Part shown: one piece after another, positions 53,047 to 63,297 of the stretch
How positions within the stretch are numbered: the stretch's first letter is position 1
Layout: each line of letters starts with the position of its first letter
Assembly (NCBI GenBank): GCA_016841965.1
Contig: JAEANN010000046.1
Span: forward strand, 1 to 64,000
Source of the DNA: Candidatus Roseilinea mizusawaensis
GTDB taxonomy: Bacteria > Chloroflexota > Anaerolineae > J036 > Brachytrichaceae
Reading direction: 5' to 3'
DNA: 64,000 nucleotides
The notes under the pieces: generated by a model
The model's database searches: none
Told to the model about the DNA's origin: nothing
The model's input: the letters and a program-made list of their open reading frames with translations, nothing else
Program-made: the position numbers and the translations under genes

Positions 53047-54492
53047 TCACTGCCGCTTGAGCACCCTCAGTCGCTCATTTTCCTCGCGCGCTTTGAAGAA
53101 CGGGTCGAGCGGGTAGCAGCCCGACACCATACCGTTGCGCGGAGCGGTGGTGCAGTCGCTGAAGGTGCGGCACAGTTGCTTCGTATTCAGGCCACGCCCG
53201 CGCAACACGTCGGCCGGCAGGGTGGGGTAGGCCAGCACCATGCGTCCCAGGCCGATGAAGTCCACATTGCCGAGCCGCGCCTGCGCTTGCCCCACATGCG
53301 GCAGATAGTCTTGCAAATAAGTGTAGCCCGATCCTACGATAACCAGATCTGGAAACTGCTTTTTTAAGGTTGCAGTTGCGTGAATCTGGCGCGCCACGCC
53401 GATGAGTGGATCCTCGGGTGGCAGGTAGCCGTCGCTGGGGGGGAAGGCAGCCGGGCGCTGGATATGTGGGTTGTAGTAGGGGCTGCCGGCAGTCAGGCAG
53501 ACCAGGCGGATATCGAGGTCGCGCAACAGGCGCAGGAATTGCGCGGCCTCGCTCAGGTCGAGCCGGGTAGGGTCGCGCGGATCGCAGCCAAAGGCATAGC
53601 GATAATCATTACCCGCTAACGTCTCTGGCTGGCCGACGCCATCCGGTCCTTTTTTGAACGGCACGAAGTCGAAGGCGCTGAGGCGCACGCCGATCTGCAA
53701 GCCGGGGGCTTCGCGGCGCACCGCCTGCACCAGATTGCGCAGAAAGCGTGTGCGATTCTCGAAGCTGCCGCCGTAAGGACCGGGGCGCGTGTAGGCGCTG
53801 AGGAATTCGTGGCCCAAGTAGCCGTGACAGTGTTTGAGGTCAACAAAGTCGAAGCCGATCTGCTGTGCCTGGCGCGCGGCGCGCGCAAAGTCGTCGATCA
53901 GGTCATCGATCTCGCCGTCGCTCATCAGCGGGTAGTCGGGCGCGATGCCAAATTTGCGATCGAGCAGGGGATGATGGTAGAGAATCTTCGGCTCCAGGGC
54001 TGTTTTGCTGTTGGGCCGGGCAAAGCGGCCGGAGTGAGTCAGTTGCAAACCGATGACCAAATCGTTGGTCGCGCCAAAGTCGCGCGCGTGAGTTTTTAAC
54101 AATTCATCGCGCAGCCAGGCCAGATCTTTCAGATTGGCGTCATTGATCATCAACTGGTTGGGGTTGGCCCGGCCGTCATGCCGCACAGCAACTGCCTCGC
54201 CACCCCAGATCAATTTGGCGCCGCTCTCGCCAAAGCGCCGCCAGCGCCGCGCAGTCAATGAGGAGGGTCTGCCATCGGGTGTGCCGTCCCAGCCCTCCAT
54301 CGGCAGAATGCAGAAGCGGTTGCCGATCTGGAAGACCCCGCCATCGGCGCGCGGGACGCGCACGGGTTGCGCCAGTGGCGATTCGGGGGCGGCCAGTACC
54401 GCGTTGTCCAACTCCAGATCGAGATTCAGTTCGCGCAGCCGGGCGCGCAAGGCGTCGGGGGTCTTGAAAGAAGCGATTTTTGGGAATTGCAT
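53047..54492 (-). CDS. Old Yellow Enzyme-family NADH:flavin oxidoreductase
   Basis: The 481-residue FMN TIM-barrel enzyme has [13 protein letters not shown] (about 58-70), [11 protein letters not shown] near 150, the [24 protein letters not shown] region and [11 protein letters not shown] near the C-terminus. A cysteine group ([11 protein letters not shown]...GC) near 445-460 could be a cluster or structural site. It is longer than simple OYE (about 350-370) and lacks the second flavin domain of dienoyl-CoA reductases. Substrate unknown. A heptamer array lies 4 nt upstream of its start. Confidence 0.85.
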   Translation of the reverse strand: MQFPKIASFKTPDALRARLRELNLDLELDNAVLAAPESPLAQPVRVPRADGGVFQIGNRFCILPMEGWDGTPDGRPSSLTARRWRRFGESGAKLIWGGEAVAVRHDGRANPNQLMINDANLKDLAWLRDELLKTHARDFGATNDLVIGLQLTHSGRFARPNSKTALEPKILYHHPLLDRKFGIAPDYPLMSDGEIDDLIDDFARAARQAQQIGFDFVDLKHCHGYLGHEFLSAYTRPGPYGGSFENRTRFLRNLVQAVRREAPGLQIGVRLSAFDFVPFKKGPDGVGQPETLAGNDYRYAFGCDPRDPTRLDLSEAAQFLRLLRDLDIRLVCLTAGSPYYNPHIQRPAAFPPSDGYLPPEDPLIGVARQIHATATLKKQFPDLVIVGSGYTYLQDYLPHVGQAQARLGNVDFIGLGRMVLAYPTLPADVLRGRGLNTKQLCRTFSDCTTAPRNGMVSGCYPLDPFFKAREENERLRVLKRQ

Positions 54493-54496
54493 GGCA

Positions 54497-54615
54497 GTAG
54501 TCAGTTGTCAGTCGTCAGTAGCCAGAACACACCACTCAGCACTCAGCACTCACCACTCACCACTCAGCACTCACCACTCACCACTCAGCACTCACCACTC
54601 ACCACTCACCACTCA
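54497..54615. repeat. Heptamer array D (GTAGTCA-, CCACTCA- and GCACTCA-type), 17 units
   Basis: 119 bp, exactly 17 units of 7 bp: GTAGTCA-like units first, then CCACTCA or GCACTCA. It fills the gap between the OYE start and the SDR end; the SDR stop codon (54615-54613) is in the last unit. Confidence 0.95.
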
Positions 54616-55386
54616 CAGTCTCCGCAGATGAAAGCCGCCATCGACGTTGATGACTTCGCCGGTGGACATGGGAAACGCGCCTTCGGCAATGGCGGCCACG
54701 GCGCGGCCCACATCGTCGGGTGTGCCCCAGCGCCGAATGGGTGTCAGTCCTTCGACGATCAGTTTGTCGTATTTGGCTTTGGCCACGCTGGTCATGTCGG
54801 TGTCGATGATGCCGGGGCGAATCTCGTACACGTTGATGTTGTGATCGGCCAGCCGGTCGGCGTATAACTGGGTCATCATCGCCAGGCCGGCTTTGGACAC
54901 GCAATACTCCGCGCGATTAACGCTGCTGGTATACGCGCTGATCGATCCCATGTTGATGATGATGCCGCGTGGAATGGTTTGCGCCTCGATCAATTTGAGC
55001 ATTGTTTTCGCGGCGCGTTGTGTGAGGAAGAACGGGCCTTTCAGGTTGACGGCCATTACTTCGTCGTAGCTGGCCTCGCTCAATTCGAGGATGTCCACGC
55101 GCTGGCGGGGAGCCATGCCGGCGTTGTTGACCAGCGCGTCCAGTCGCCCGAAATGGCGCAGGGTTTCGTCGATCAGTCGTTCGCGGTCTGCCGGGTTCGA
55201 AACATCTGCTTGAATGAGCAGACCGCGCCCGCCGGCCTGTTCGACGGCGTGCAGCGTGTCGGCGGCGGCTTCAGCGTTGCCGCGAAAGTTGATAGCAATT
55301 GACCAGCCGCGTTTGGCCAGCGCGATCGCCGCCCCGCGTCCGATACCCCGGCCGGCGCCGGTGATCAGTGCGACTGGTGTGTTCAT
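54613..55386 (-). CDS. SDR-family 3-ketoacyl/sugar-acid reductase
   Basis: The 257-residue classical SDR has TGAGRGIG (residues 9-16), NNAG at about 90, MGSIS and YCVSK, and ends [15 protein letters not shown]. The ATG (55386) overlaps the stop of the GH88 gene (ATGA). Given that partner, it may reduce an unsaturated uronate product, in the way KduD-type enzymes do; this is inference. Its stop codon comes from heptamer array D. Confidence 0.82.
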   Translation of the reverse strand: MNTPVALITGAGRGIGRGAAIALAKRGWSIAINFRGNAEAAADTLHAVEQAGGRGLLIQADVSNPADRERLIDETLRHFGRLDALVNNAGMAPRQRVDILELSEASYDEVMAVNLKGPFFLTQRAAKTMLKLIEAQTIPRGIIINMGSISAYTSSVNRAEYCVSKAGLAMMTQLYADRLADHNINVYEIRPGIIDTDMTSVAKAKYDKLIVEGLTPIRRWGTPDDVGRAVAAIAEGAFPMSTGEVINVDGGFHLRRL

Positions 55387-56501
55387 GAGGTCTCTCCCAG
55401 CGCCTTGATCGCTTTGGCGACAGCCTCCAGAAAGAAATGGTCGCCCCACATGGTGCTCTCGTCCACGCCCAGTCCTTTACGCTGGTGGTAGATGCCATGC
55501 TTCAGGATGCCTTCCCAGCCCGGCGTGTCGATGGCGAGGAACTCCGGCCCGGTAAGCGTGTCGAGGATGCGCAACGCATAGTCGCGGTACAGCCAGGCGC
55601 GCGTCGGATCGGTGGTCAGCCGGGCCAAGTTGAACAGGCCGCTGGCGGCGATGGCGGCTGCCGAGCTTTCATACGGGTAGGGCGGGTTTGGCTCCGCCCA
55701 GTCGTTAGGCGGCACGCCATGATCGGGCGTCTGCTCGATGTAGTACTCGGCGCATGCCTGTGCGGTGGCAAGGAAACGCGCGTCGCGGCTGAAATAGTAG
55801 GCTGTGCCGAAGCCGTACAGCGCCCAGGCCAGCCCGCGCGCCCACGAGGAATCGTCGCGCCAGCCCTGGTGCGTGCTCTGACGGATGAACGCGCCGGTCT
55901 CGGTGTTGAACAAGCCTTCGTGCGACGTGCTGCCGTCGCCGCGCACCAGATAGCGTCGCGTGGTCAGGCAGTGCTGGTTGGCGATGCGCCAGAGTGCGTC
56001 ATCGCCGGTTTGCTGCGCCGCGTAGAAGATGATGCCCACGTTCATCATGATGTCGATGAACAGGCTGTCGTCGGCGACGAATGAGCGCAGGTACTGCCCT
56101 TTCTCCTTGAACCGCAGCGCGAGCGTCTGGCCGGCCTCGATCAGCACCTGGTTGACCGCCGTGTCGCCGGTCACGTCGTACCAGCGTTTCCATGTTGACC
56201 AGAACAGAAAGCCAAGGTCGTGCACAGCGCGGTCGCTCTTGCGATGCTCGATCAACCGCGAGTAATGCTCGGCGCGCTGACGCCAGATCTCCTGGCCGGT
56301 GTGTTGATACATCAGCCACAGTTGGCCGCCCAGGAATCCCTCGCACCAGTTCGTCCATGCCTCGCCGCCGTGCTTCCACTTGCCCTGCCGGGTGTACATG
56401 GGGAAGAAATCGGGGTGGGTGGTGACGAGATGTTCGAGTTGCCGGCCGGCGAACTCGAAAGCCGTCTCGCACTTGCTCAGCAACGTATTTCGATTGATCA
56501 A
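55383..56501 (-). CDS. GH88-type unsaturated glucuronyl hydrolase
   Basis: The 372-residue alpha/alpha-barrel protein resembles GH88 enzymes, which remove unsaturated uronic acids from lyase-cut polysaccharides. D95 in VHDLGF and D150 in FIDIMMN correspond to the two catalytic aspartates; [13 protein letters not shown] is another family motif. TTG start at 56501, with GGAGG 6 nt upstream. No signal peptide, so it acts in the cytoplasm. It is coupled to the SDR gene by a 4-nt overlap. Confidence 0.85.
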   Translation of the reverse strand: MINRNTLLSKCETAFEFAGRQLEHLVTTHPDFFPMYTRQGKWKHGGEAWTNWCEGFLGGQLWLMYQHTGQEIWRQRAEHYSRLIEHRKSDRAVHDLGFLFWSTWKRWYDVTGDTAVNQVLIEAGQTLALRFKEKGQYLRSFVADDSLFIDIMMNVGIIFYAAQQTGDDALWRIANQHCLTTRRYLVRGDGSTSHEGLFNTETGAFIRQSTHQGWRDDSSWARGLAWALYGFGTAYYFSRDARFLATAQACAEYYIEQTPDHGVPPNDWAEPNPPYPYESSAAAIAASGLFNLARLTTDPTRAWLYRDYALRILDTLTGPEFLAIDTPGWEGILKHGIYHQRKGLGVDESTMWGDHFFLEAVAKAIKALGETS

Positions 56502-56579
56502 TGCTGCCTCCGGGCGTTAATGATATACGGATTCGAGGGCGCTTGTCTCAGAACAGGTTATCATGGAGCCCGATCCCAT

Positions 56580-58235
56580 ATGGCAGCCTATCTCAGCACC
56601 GAACGCGCCGGCGCCGGCGCTGTCCAACGCGCGCTCCTTGATGTCGTTCTTGCCATTGTTCTGATCTCACTTGCCATCCTCTATCTTCAACCCGGCCTCG
56701 GCCGCTGGCTAAACATTTACGACGAAGGGCTGATGGTCTATGGCGCCGTCCGGGTGATGGACGGGCAGCTTCCCTACCGTGATTTCTGGGGCATGTACAG
56801 CCCCGGCCAGTTCTACGTGCTGGCCGGCTTGTTCCGCCTGTTCGGCCCGTCAATCATGGTCGAGCGCTGGTGGGATGTGATCGTGCGCGCGACGCTGGCG
56901 TGTGGGGTCTTCTTTCTGGCCTGGCGTTTGTCGTCGTGGCTGGCGGCAGTGCTGGTCTGGCTGCTGACGCTGGTGTGGCTGGAGTACTTTGGCTTCTTTG
57001 GCTATCCCATCTTCACCGGCCTGTTGTTCATCTTTCTGAGTTGCCTGGCACTGACCGAGGGGCTGCGCGCGGCAGCCGAGGGTCGCCCTGATCGGCGCGC
57101 GCTCGCGCTGGCCGGCGGACTTGTCGGTGTTGCGGCATGGTTTCGCCACGATTTGGCGGTTTACGCGGTCGCCGGCGCTGCGCTTGTCTTGTTCACGCAG
57201 GGACTGAGCCGGCCCGCGCAGCAGTGGGCGGGGAGCGCGTCCATTGCCCGGCGCGTGGTTGCTGCGGTTCGCCGGCTGATACCCTATGCGTTCGGCCTGG
57301 CAATCTCTGTGGGGCCGGTGGCGGTGTTACTGTTGCTCTCTGTGCCCGTCAACGAATTGCTGCATCAATTGCTGATCTTCCCCTTGACCGTGTTCCCGCG
57401 CATGCGGCAGTTGCCCTATCCGCCGTTGGAGCCAGCGAATCTCCCGTTCTACTTTCCGTTCATGGCCTATTTCGCCGTCGCGCTGGTGATCGCTCTCGCT
57501 GTGTGGCAGCTGCGTCGCGCCGGCCCCGATGCGGCCCGCGCCTTGCGCGACGTTCGATGGCGGGTCTGGGCTGCCGGGGCGATCATGTTGTTCGGTCTGT
57601 TCGGGTTCAATCAGGCCAACATCCGCTCCGACCTGATTCACATCCCGCAGTTCTTCCTGCCGGCGGTCGCGCTGCTTGCGCCGTTGATGGCCGGCTTCAG
57701 GCCCCTGCTCAAAGAGTACAACTACGCCTTCGCCGCGCCGGCAGTCACGATTATGCTGCTGCTGGCTTTCCCGGCGCTGAGCAACTACCTCAGCGCCAGC
57801 ACGCAGCCGCCCCCGACCCATGACGTGGCGCGAGCACAGGGCGCGCCGGTTGACCCGAACCAATTGCGCGCCATTCAATTCATTCGCCAGGCCACAACGC
57901 CGGCGGACACCATCTACTCTGGTGTGGGCCGGCATGATCGCATCTTTGTGAACGATGTGATGTTCTACTTCCTGGTCGAGCGTCACAGCGCCACGCGCTA
58001 CCACGAGCTGCATCCCGGCCAGGCCACTACGTTGCCGGTGCAGGAAGAGATTGTGGCCGATCTGGAGCGCAACCAGACGCGCTATATCGTTCTCAGTGAT
58101 ATGTTCAACGAGGTATGCGAGCCGAACGACAGTTGCGAGAGCACCGGCGTGACGCTGCTGGACGACTACATCCGCTATCACTACAGCACTGTGGCCCAGT
58201 ACGGTGCTTATCGGGTTCTGTCGCGCTGGCGATGA
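56580..58235 (+). CDS. Multi-span membrane glycosyltransferase (GT39/ArnT-like)
   Basis: The 551-residue protein has about ten hydrophobic helices up to residue 400 and an extracytoplasmic C-terminal part. The acidic pair in IYDEGLMVYG (D47, E48) in the first loop is the GT-C catalytic feature, and FWGMYSPGQFYVLAGLFRLFG matches GT39/83-type proteins that use polyprenyl-phosphate sugars. Acceptor unknown. It is divergent from the GH88 gene by 78 bp. The upstream ATG at 56563 is out of frame. Confidence 0.8.
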   Translation: MAAYLSTERAGAGAVQRALLDVVLAIVLISLAILYLQPGLGRWLNIYDEGLMVYGAVRVMDGQLPYRDFWGMYSPGQFYVLAGLFRLFGPSIMVERWWDVIVRATLACGVFFLAWRLSSWLAAVLVWLLTLVWLEYFGFFGYPIFTGLLFIFLSCLALTEGLRAAAEGRPDRRALALAGGLVGVAAWFRHDLAVYAVAGAALVLFTQGLSRPAQQWAGSASIARRVVAAVRRLIPYAFGLAISVGPVAVLLLLSVPVNELLHQLLIFPLTVFPRMRQLPYPPLEPANLPFYFPFMAYFAVALVIALAVWQLRRAGPDAARALRDVRWRVWAAGAIMLFGLFGFNQANIRSDLIHIPQFFLPAVALLAPLMAGFRPLLKEYNYAFAAPAVTIMLLLAFPALSNYLSASTQPPPTHDVARAQGAPVDPNQLRAIQFIRQATTPADTIYSGVGRHDRIFVNDVMFYFLVERHSATRYHELHPGQATTLPVQEEIVADLERNQTRYIVLSDMFNEVCEPNDSCESTGVTLLDDYIRYHYSTVAQYGAYRVLSRWR

Positions 58236-58368
58236 TGCTGCTGTGTCTGTGATGCGCGCCGTGCTATAGTGACGGCCCGGCGCTGACTGATTGGCGAGTT
58301 ATTGTGTGTCGCGGCGCCGCGCATTCAGATCCGCTCAACCAGTAACAATAGTGTGGAGGAGTGAGTTC

Positions 58369-59817
58369 ATGTCGCAACGAGGCGCGGTTCGCCGGGCGCG
58401 TCCCGCCAAAATCGGCGTGTTCGGCATCGGCCTGGCCGCCTATTGGCCGCAGTTCGAGGGGTTGAAGGAGCGCCTGGAGGGATATCAACGCGAGGTCGAA
58501 GCGCAGTTGAGGCAGTTGGGCGGCGAGGTGGTTTCCGCCGGCCTGGTCGACACTGCCCCCGCTGCTCTGGCTGCCGGCGACCTCTTCATCCGCGAAGATG
58601 TTGACCTGATCGTGTGCTATGTGGCGACCTATGCCACCTCGTCGCAGGTGCTGCCGGCGGTGCAGCGCGTGCGCCGGCCCGTGCTGGTGCTCAATCTGCA
58701 ACCGACCCCGCAACTGGACTACGAGAACATCACCACCGGCGAGTGGCTGGCCAACTGTTGCGCCTGTTGCGTGCCGGAAATTTCCAACGCCTTCGCCCGC
58801 AGCCGCATCCAGTTCAATGTGGTGTCCGGCATGTTGCGCGACGACCCCCGCGCCTGGGGCGTGATTGGCGAATGGGTGCAGGCGGCGTCGGTGCTGCGCT
58901 CGCTCAACCGCAGCCGCATCGGCTTTCTCGGCCACACCTATCCGGGCATGTTGGACATGTACTCCGACTTCACCATGCACCATGCCCAGCTGGGCGCGCA
59001 CATCGAAGTGCTGGAGATGGACGATCTGGAGCAGCGCGTCAACGCGGTGACGGAGGCGGAAGCGGCGGCGAAGAAAGAAGAAATTCTGTCCGTCTTCGAG
59101 ATCGCCGAGCCGGGCAGCGACAAAATCTCCATGCCGGTGACGCCCGAAGCGATGGATTGGTCGGCGCGCGTCGCCTGTGGCCTCGACCGGCTGGTAAACG
59201 ATTTCGATCTGGAAGGGTTGACCTATTACTATCGCGGTCTGGATGGCAACGTGTACGAGCAACTGGGCGCCGGCTTGATCGTGGGCAACTCGCTGCTCAC
59301 GGCGCGTGGGGTGCCGTGCAGCGGCGAGGGCGATCTCAAAACGTGCGTCTCGATGTTCATCATGGACCGGCTGGGGGCCGGCGGCTCGTACACCGAGTTC
59401 TATGCGATGGATTTCGTTGACAACTTCATCCTGATGGGGCACGATGGCCCTGGCCACATCGCCATTAGCGACCGCAAGCCCAAACTGCGCGGCCTGGGTC
59501 TGTATCACGGCAAGCGCGGCTATGGCATCTCGGTCGAGTTCAGCGTCAAGGCCGGCCCGATCACCATTCTCGGCACGACACAAACCGCAGAGGGCAAATT
59601 GAAGTTCCTGGTAGCAGAAGGTGAATCGATTCCCGGCCCGACGTTCAAGATCGGCAATACCAACTCGCGGCTGAAGTTCGCCCTGGGGCCGGCCCAGTTC
59701 ATGGATAAGTGGTGCGCCGAAGGGCCGACGCATCATGTGGCGCTGGGTGTCGGCCATCAGCGCAGCCGCATCGAGAAAGTGGCCCGCCTGTTAGGACTCG
59801 AATGCGTGGTGATATAG
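58369..59817 (+). CDS. L-arabinose isomerase-like (fucose/arabinose isomerase superfamily) protein
   Basis: The 482-residue cytoplasmic protein begins KIGVFGIGLAAYWPQF and has YVATYATSSQVLPAVQRV, GFLGHTYPGMLDMYSDF, GEGDLKTCVSMFIMD and MGHDGPGHIAISD, matching the arabinose isomerase fold with Glu and His metal ligands. It seems to be a distant family member acting on another sugar. GGAGGAG lies 6 nt before the ATG. A polysaccharide deacetylase follows 2 nt downstream, in the same operon. Confidence 0.82.
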   Translation: MSQRGAVRRARPAKIGVFGIGLAAYWPQFEGLKERLEGYQREVEAQLRQLGGEVVSAGLVDTAPAALAAGDLFIREDVDLIVCYVATYATSSQVLPAVQRVRRPVLVLNLQPTPQLDYENITTGEWLANCCACCVPEISNAFARSRIQFNVVSGMLRDDPRAWGVIGEWVQAASVLRSLNRSRIGFLGHTYPGMLDMYSDFTMHHAQLGAHIEVLEMDDLEQRVNAVTEAEAAAKKEEILSVFEIAEPGSDKISMPVTPEAMDWSARVACGLDRLVNDFDLEGLTYYYRGLDGNVYEQLGAGLIVGNSLLTARGVPCSGEGDLKTCVSMFIMDRLGAGGSYTEFYAMDFVDNFILMGHDGPGHIAISDRKPKLRGLGLYHGKRGYGISVEFSVKAGPITILGTTQTAEGKLKFLVAEGESIPGPTFKIGNTNSRLKFALGPAQFMDKWCAEGPTHHVALGVGHQRSRIEKVARLLGLECVVI

Positions 59818-59819
59818 GG

Positions 59820-60548
59820 ATGTTCGCATGGCCCAACGGTAAGCGCGCCGCAGTCAGCCTGACGTTCGACGATGCGCGCCCCTCGCAGATCGATCGGGGC
59901 GTGCCGATCCTGAATGCGTATGGCGCGCGGGCGACGTTTTATCTGTCGCCTCCAAACATCGCGCAGCGCATCACGCAGTGGGAAGCGGCGGTTGCCGCCG
60001 GCCACGAGATGGGCAATCACACGCTATCGCATCCCTGCACCGGCAACTTCCCGTGGTCGCGCGCAAATGCGCTGGAGGACTACACGCTCGCGCGCATGGA
60101 GCAAGAGTTGCTTGAAGCCAGCGCGTTCATCTGTCAGGCGCTGGGTGTAAGCCCACAGACATTCGCATATCCTTGCGGCCAGAAATTCATCGGGCGCGGC
60201 CAAAACACGCAATCCTACGTGCCGCTGGTGGCCAAACACTTTCTGGCGGGCCGCGGGTTCAAGGATGAGGCGCTGCATGATCCCCTGGCCGGCGATCTGG
60301 CCCAGGTGATGGGTATCGACGCGGACGATCAACCGTTCGAGCGCCTGAAGGTCTGGATCGATCGGGCGACACAAGCCGGCGGCTGGCTGGTCTTCGTCGC
60401 GCACGACGTGGGCGACTTTGCGCGGCAGGCGATGGCGGCGGATGTGCTGGACGCAGTGTGCCGCTATTGCGCCGAGCCGGCCAACGGCATCTGGCTGGAC
60501 GCAGTGGCTGCGGTTGCAGCTCATATTCGCGCAGCCGGGCAGACATAG
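59820..60548 (+). CDS. Polysaccharide deacetylase (NodB fold)
   Basis: The 242-residue CE4-like protein has motif 1 SLTFDDA, with the catalytic Asp, and motif 2 GNHTLSHP with the two His metal ligands; FAYPCGQ is the third motif. No signal peptide is seen, so it may deacetylate imported oligosaccharides. The ATG at 59820 starts the conserved domain; an in-frame ATG at 59802 has a better AGGA site and would overlap the isomerase by 16 nt. Confidence 0.85.
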   Translation: MFAWPNGKRAAVSLTFDDARPSQIDRGVPILNAYGARATFYLSPPNIAQRITQWEAAVAAGHEMGNHTLSHPCTGNFPWSRANALEDYTLARMEQELLEASAFICQALGVSPQTFAYPCGQKFIGRGQNTQSYVPLVAKHFLAGRGFKDEALHDPLAGDLAQVMGIDADDQPFERLKVWIDRATQAGGWLVFVAHDVGDFARQAMAADVLDAVCRYCAEPANGIWLDAVAAVAAHIRAAGQT

Positions 60549-60658
60549 CGCATGGCTTGCGCTTCTGGCTATTCTCGTCGGCATCAAGCAGGGTAAACCA
60601 GTCAGCCTGTTTGCTTTGAGCGCAGCACCAAGCGATTCACGTTGGAGCACAGATAAGC

Positions 60659-61753
60659 ATGTCAGAAATCGTGCAGGGTCTATTGCAGCGGTCGCGCAAG
60701 GGCGGATACTACATTCGCCCGGCAGACAGGCCGTCGCAGGAAGTGAGCGTGCCGCCGCAGATGGTCTCTCGATACGGCCTGGTGCGCGGCGCACAGGTCG
60801 AAGGGCAATCCCGCGCCGGCCAGCGCGGGCTGGAGCTTGCCACACTGGAATCGGTGAGCGGCCTGTCGCCAGACGCCTTCAAGGCGCGTACGCCTTTTGC
60901 AGACCTGGTGCCAATCGACCCCGACGAGCGGTTTCAGATCGGCGAAGCCGGCGACGTCAGCGCCCGTATCGTTGACCTGGTTGCGCCGATTGGCAAAGGC
61001 ACGCGCGGGCTGATTGTTGCGCCGCCCAAAGCCGGCAAGACAATGCTGTTGCAGAAACTGGCCGGCGCCATTCATCAGGCCGATCCACACACCCGCATCG
61101 TCGTCATGCTGATCGACGAGCGGCCGGAGGAAGTCACCTACTTCCGGCGCATGGTGCAGGCCGAGGTGTTTGCCAGTTCGAACGATCAGACCGTGCAGCA
61201 GCATATCGACCTGGCCGAACTGATGCTGGACCACATCCGCGTCGAGTTGGAGTGCGGGCGCGATGTAGTGGTGCTGGTGGACAGCTTCACCCGGCTGGTG
61301 CGCGCCTTCAACCTCAGGGGCACAGACTCCCATCGCACGCTGTCGGGCGGGTTGGACGCCGGCGCCGCCGAACTGCCGCGCCGGCTCTTTGGCCTGGCGC
61401 GCAACGTCGAAGGCGGCGGCTCCGTCACCATCCTGGCTTCCATTCTGGTGGATACCGGTTCGCGCATGGATCAAGTCATCTTCGAGGAATTCAAAGGCAC
61501 CGGCAACAGCGAGATCGTGCTCGACCGCTCGCTGGCCGAGGCGCGTATCTTCCCCGCCGTCAATATCGAGCGCAGTGGCACGCGCAAAGACGAGCGCCTG
61601 TATACGCCGGATGAGTATCGCCGCATGGTCGCGTTGCGCCGCATCCTGCTCGACTACAAGCCAAAAGAGGCTATGACCTTCATGCTCCGGCTGATGGACA
61701 AGTATCCCACCAACCGCGATCTACTCGCCCGCCTTCCCTTGAACGCTGTGTGA
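60659..61753 (+). CDS. rho: Transcription termination factor Rho, short form
   Basis: The 364-residue RNA helicase terminates transcription. It has the cold-shock-like RNA-binding domain (about 1-75), Walker A APPKAGKT (about 120-127), LIDERPEEVTYF, VDSFTRLVRAFN and EEFKGTGNSEIVLDR. The N-terminal Rho_N helical domain (about 40-50 residues in most Rho) is missing, so the protein is shorter than the E. coli form (419). No second rho is in the window to compare. Confidence 0.93.
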   Translation: MSEIVQGLLQRSRKGGYYIRPADRPSQEVSVPPQMVSRYGLVRGAQVEGQSRAGQRGLELATLESVSGLSPDAFKARTPFADLVPIDPDERFQIGEAGDVSARIVDLVAPIGKGTRGLIVAPPKAGKTMLLQKLAGAIHQADPHTRIVVMLIDERPEEVTYFRRMVQAEVFASSNDQTVQQHIDLAELMLDHIRVELECGRDVVVLVDSFTRLVRAFNLRGTDSHRTLSGGLDAGAAELPRRLFGLARNVEGGGSVTILASILVDTGSRMDQVIFEEFKGTGNSEIVLDRSLAEARIFPAVNIERSGTRKDERLYTPDEYRRMVALRRILLDYKPKEAMTFMLRLMDKYPTNRDLLARLPLNAV

Positions 61754-61938
61754 AAGTTGGTGCGTCGCTTGCCGATGATCTGCTGCACCGTGCTTTTAAC
61801 GTTTTCGCACTGCGCCAATTCTGTTTTCAGCTTGCTCTTATCTCACTCTGCAACAGTCATTGCTGGTTGATGAAAAGAAGACCTGTCGAGTCGCAGGTGT
61901 GTTGTCACGATTGATAGTTGAATCAAGGAGATGAAGAA
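61754..61938. other. Gap between rho and the small membrane protein gene
   Basis: Short interval; ACCTG and CAGGT near 61890-61907 can form a small hairpin. Nothing else is seen. Confidence 0.35.
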
Positions 61939-62304
61939 ATGTCAAAGGTGTCGATTGGGTTTGGTGTGGCATTGATTGTGTTGGGCGTGGTGGGATACGT
62001 GGGTGGTGGGGCTTCAAGTGTCACCGGCCTGATCCCGGCCCTGTTTGGCGCGGCGCTGGTGGGGCTGGGCGCCTGGGGCAGCCGGGGCAATGAGAAGACC
62101 CCCATGCACATTGCCGCTGTGGTGGGCTTGATCGGCTTCCTCGCTCCGCTCAGCCGCATTGTGCCGGGACTGGCCGGCGGGGCCGAGTTGAGCCTTGCGC
62201 TGATCACCAACATTCTGATGTTTGTGATCTGTGGCGTGTTCGTCGCCTTGTGCGTCAAGTCGTTTGTGGATGCGCGCCGGGCGCGCGCGGCTTCAGCGGG
62301 TTGA
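61939..62304 (+). CDS. Small four-helix membrane protein of unknown function
   Basis: The 121-residue protein has about four hydrophobic helices (5-25, 28-48, 55-75, 85-110), Gly-rich in the first two, with a basic C-terminus (DARRARAASAG). AAGGAG lies 9 nt before the ATG at 61939. No family was recognised. It is convergent with the ABC permease gene. Confidence 0.65.
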   Translation: MSKVSIGFGVALIVLGVVGYVGGGASSVTGLIPALFGAALVGLGAWGSRGNEKTPMHIAAVVGLIGFLAPLSRIVPGLAGGAELSLALITNILMFVICGVFVALCVKSFVDARRARAASAG

Positions 62305-62318
62305 ACAAGCCAGGGGCA

Positions 62319-62385
62319 GGTGAGCGGTAACGAAGGGTAGGCGAAGGCATTGCCTGTGCTTACCCATCTCACGCTTGCCCGACTC
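62319..62385. terminator. Imperfect inverted repeats between convergent genes
   Basis: GGCAGGTGAG near 62319 and the CTCACGCTTGCC stretch near 62369, and GGGTA-GGC with GCC-TACCC inside, form an imperfect nested hairpin. A bidirectional terminator is plausible. Confidence 0.35.
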
Positions 62386-63271
62386 GTTGGCCCTGCTTCC
62401 TGCGCGCATACACAAACAGCGCAATCAGCGTGGCGATGTAAGGCGCCATGCCGGTGAATTGCGCCGGCACCCCCACGCCCTGCGCAAATAACCCCATCCC
62501 GTCGGCCAACCCAAACAACAAGGTGATCAGCGCAATGCCCCACGGGTTGCCGTTCACCAGGATCACCGCTGCCAGCGCGATCCAGCCGCGCCCGGCCGAC
62601 ATGCCCTCTGCAAACAGGCGCACGTAGCCCAGCGATAAGAACGCTCCGCCCAGCCCGCACAGCACGCCGCACAACAGCAGCGCCGCCACGCGCACGTGCG
62701 CCGGCCTGACCCCGCTCGACTCCAGGCTCGGCGCGTTGTAGCCGGCTGCTCGCAGTCGCAGTCCAAACGGCGTGCGAAAGATCAGCCACGCGCACCCCAG
62801 CACGGCCAGCGCCGCCACGTATACGATCAGGTTTTGCCCGCTGAATACTTCGCCGACCAGTGGCGCCTGCGCCACAATCGGAATGTCCACGCGCGGAATG
62901 GCCTGAATGCCGGCGTCGGTGAACGCCCCGCGCACACCGAACAGTTGCCGCAGCAGATACGTCGTTGCGCCGGCGGCAAACAGGTTCAGCGCGATGCCGG
63001 TCACGAACTCGTCCGTCTTCAGCACGATGGCGAACAGGATGAACAGCAACGACAACCCCAGCGCGCCGGCGATTGCGCACACCACGCCCACCACCCAACT
63101 CCCGGAGAAGAACGACCCCAGCGCCGCGCAGAATGCGCCCACCAACAACATGCCTTCCATGGCGATGTTGAATACGCCGGCGTAGAACGTGAACGCTCCG
63201 CCCAGCGCAGCCAGCAACACCGGCGTCGCGCCGGCCAGCATTCCATTCAGCAAACCAATTGCGATGCGCAT
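62369..63271 (-). CDS. ABC importer permease, BmpA-NupPQ type (NupQ-like)
   Basis: The 300-residue permease has eight to ten helices and the family features [20 protein letters not shown] near 24 and the [12 protein letters not shown] loop near 177, as in permeases for nucleosides or simple sugars. It is encoded 26 nt after its partner permease. The ATPase and the binding lipoprotein should lie beyond the window edge. Confidence 0.88.
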   Translation of the reverse strand: MRIAIGLLNGMLAGATPVLLAALGGAFTFYAGVFNIAMEGMLLVGAFCAALGSFFSGSWVVGVVCAIAGALGLSLLFILFAIVLKTDEFVTGIALNLFAAGATTYLLRQLFGVRGAFTDAGIQAIPRVDIPIVAQAPLVGEVFSGQNLIVYVAALAVLGCAWLIFRTPFGLRLRAAGYNAPSLESSGVRPAHVRVAALLLCGVLCGLGGAFLSLGYVRLFAEGMSAGRGWIALAAVILVNGNPWGIALITLLFGLADGMGLFAQGVGVPAQFTGMAPYIATLIALFVYARRKQGQRVGQA

Positions 63272-63297
63272 GATGATTGACGATTAGCGATGGACGA

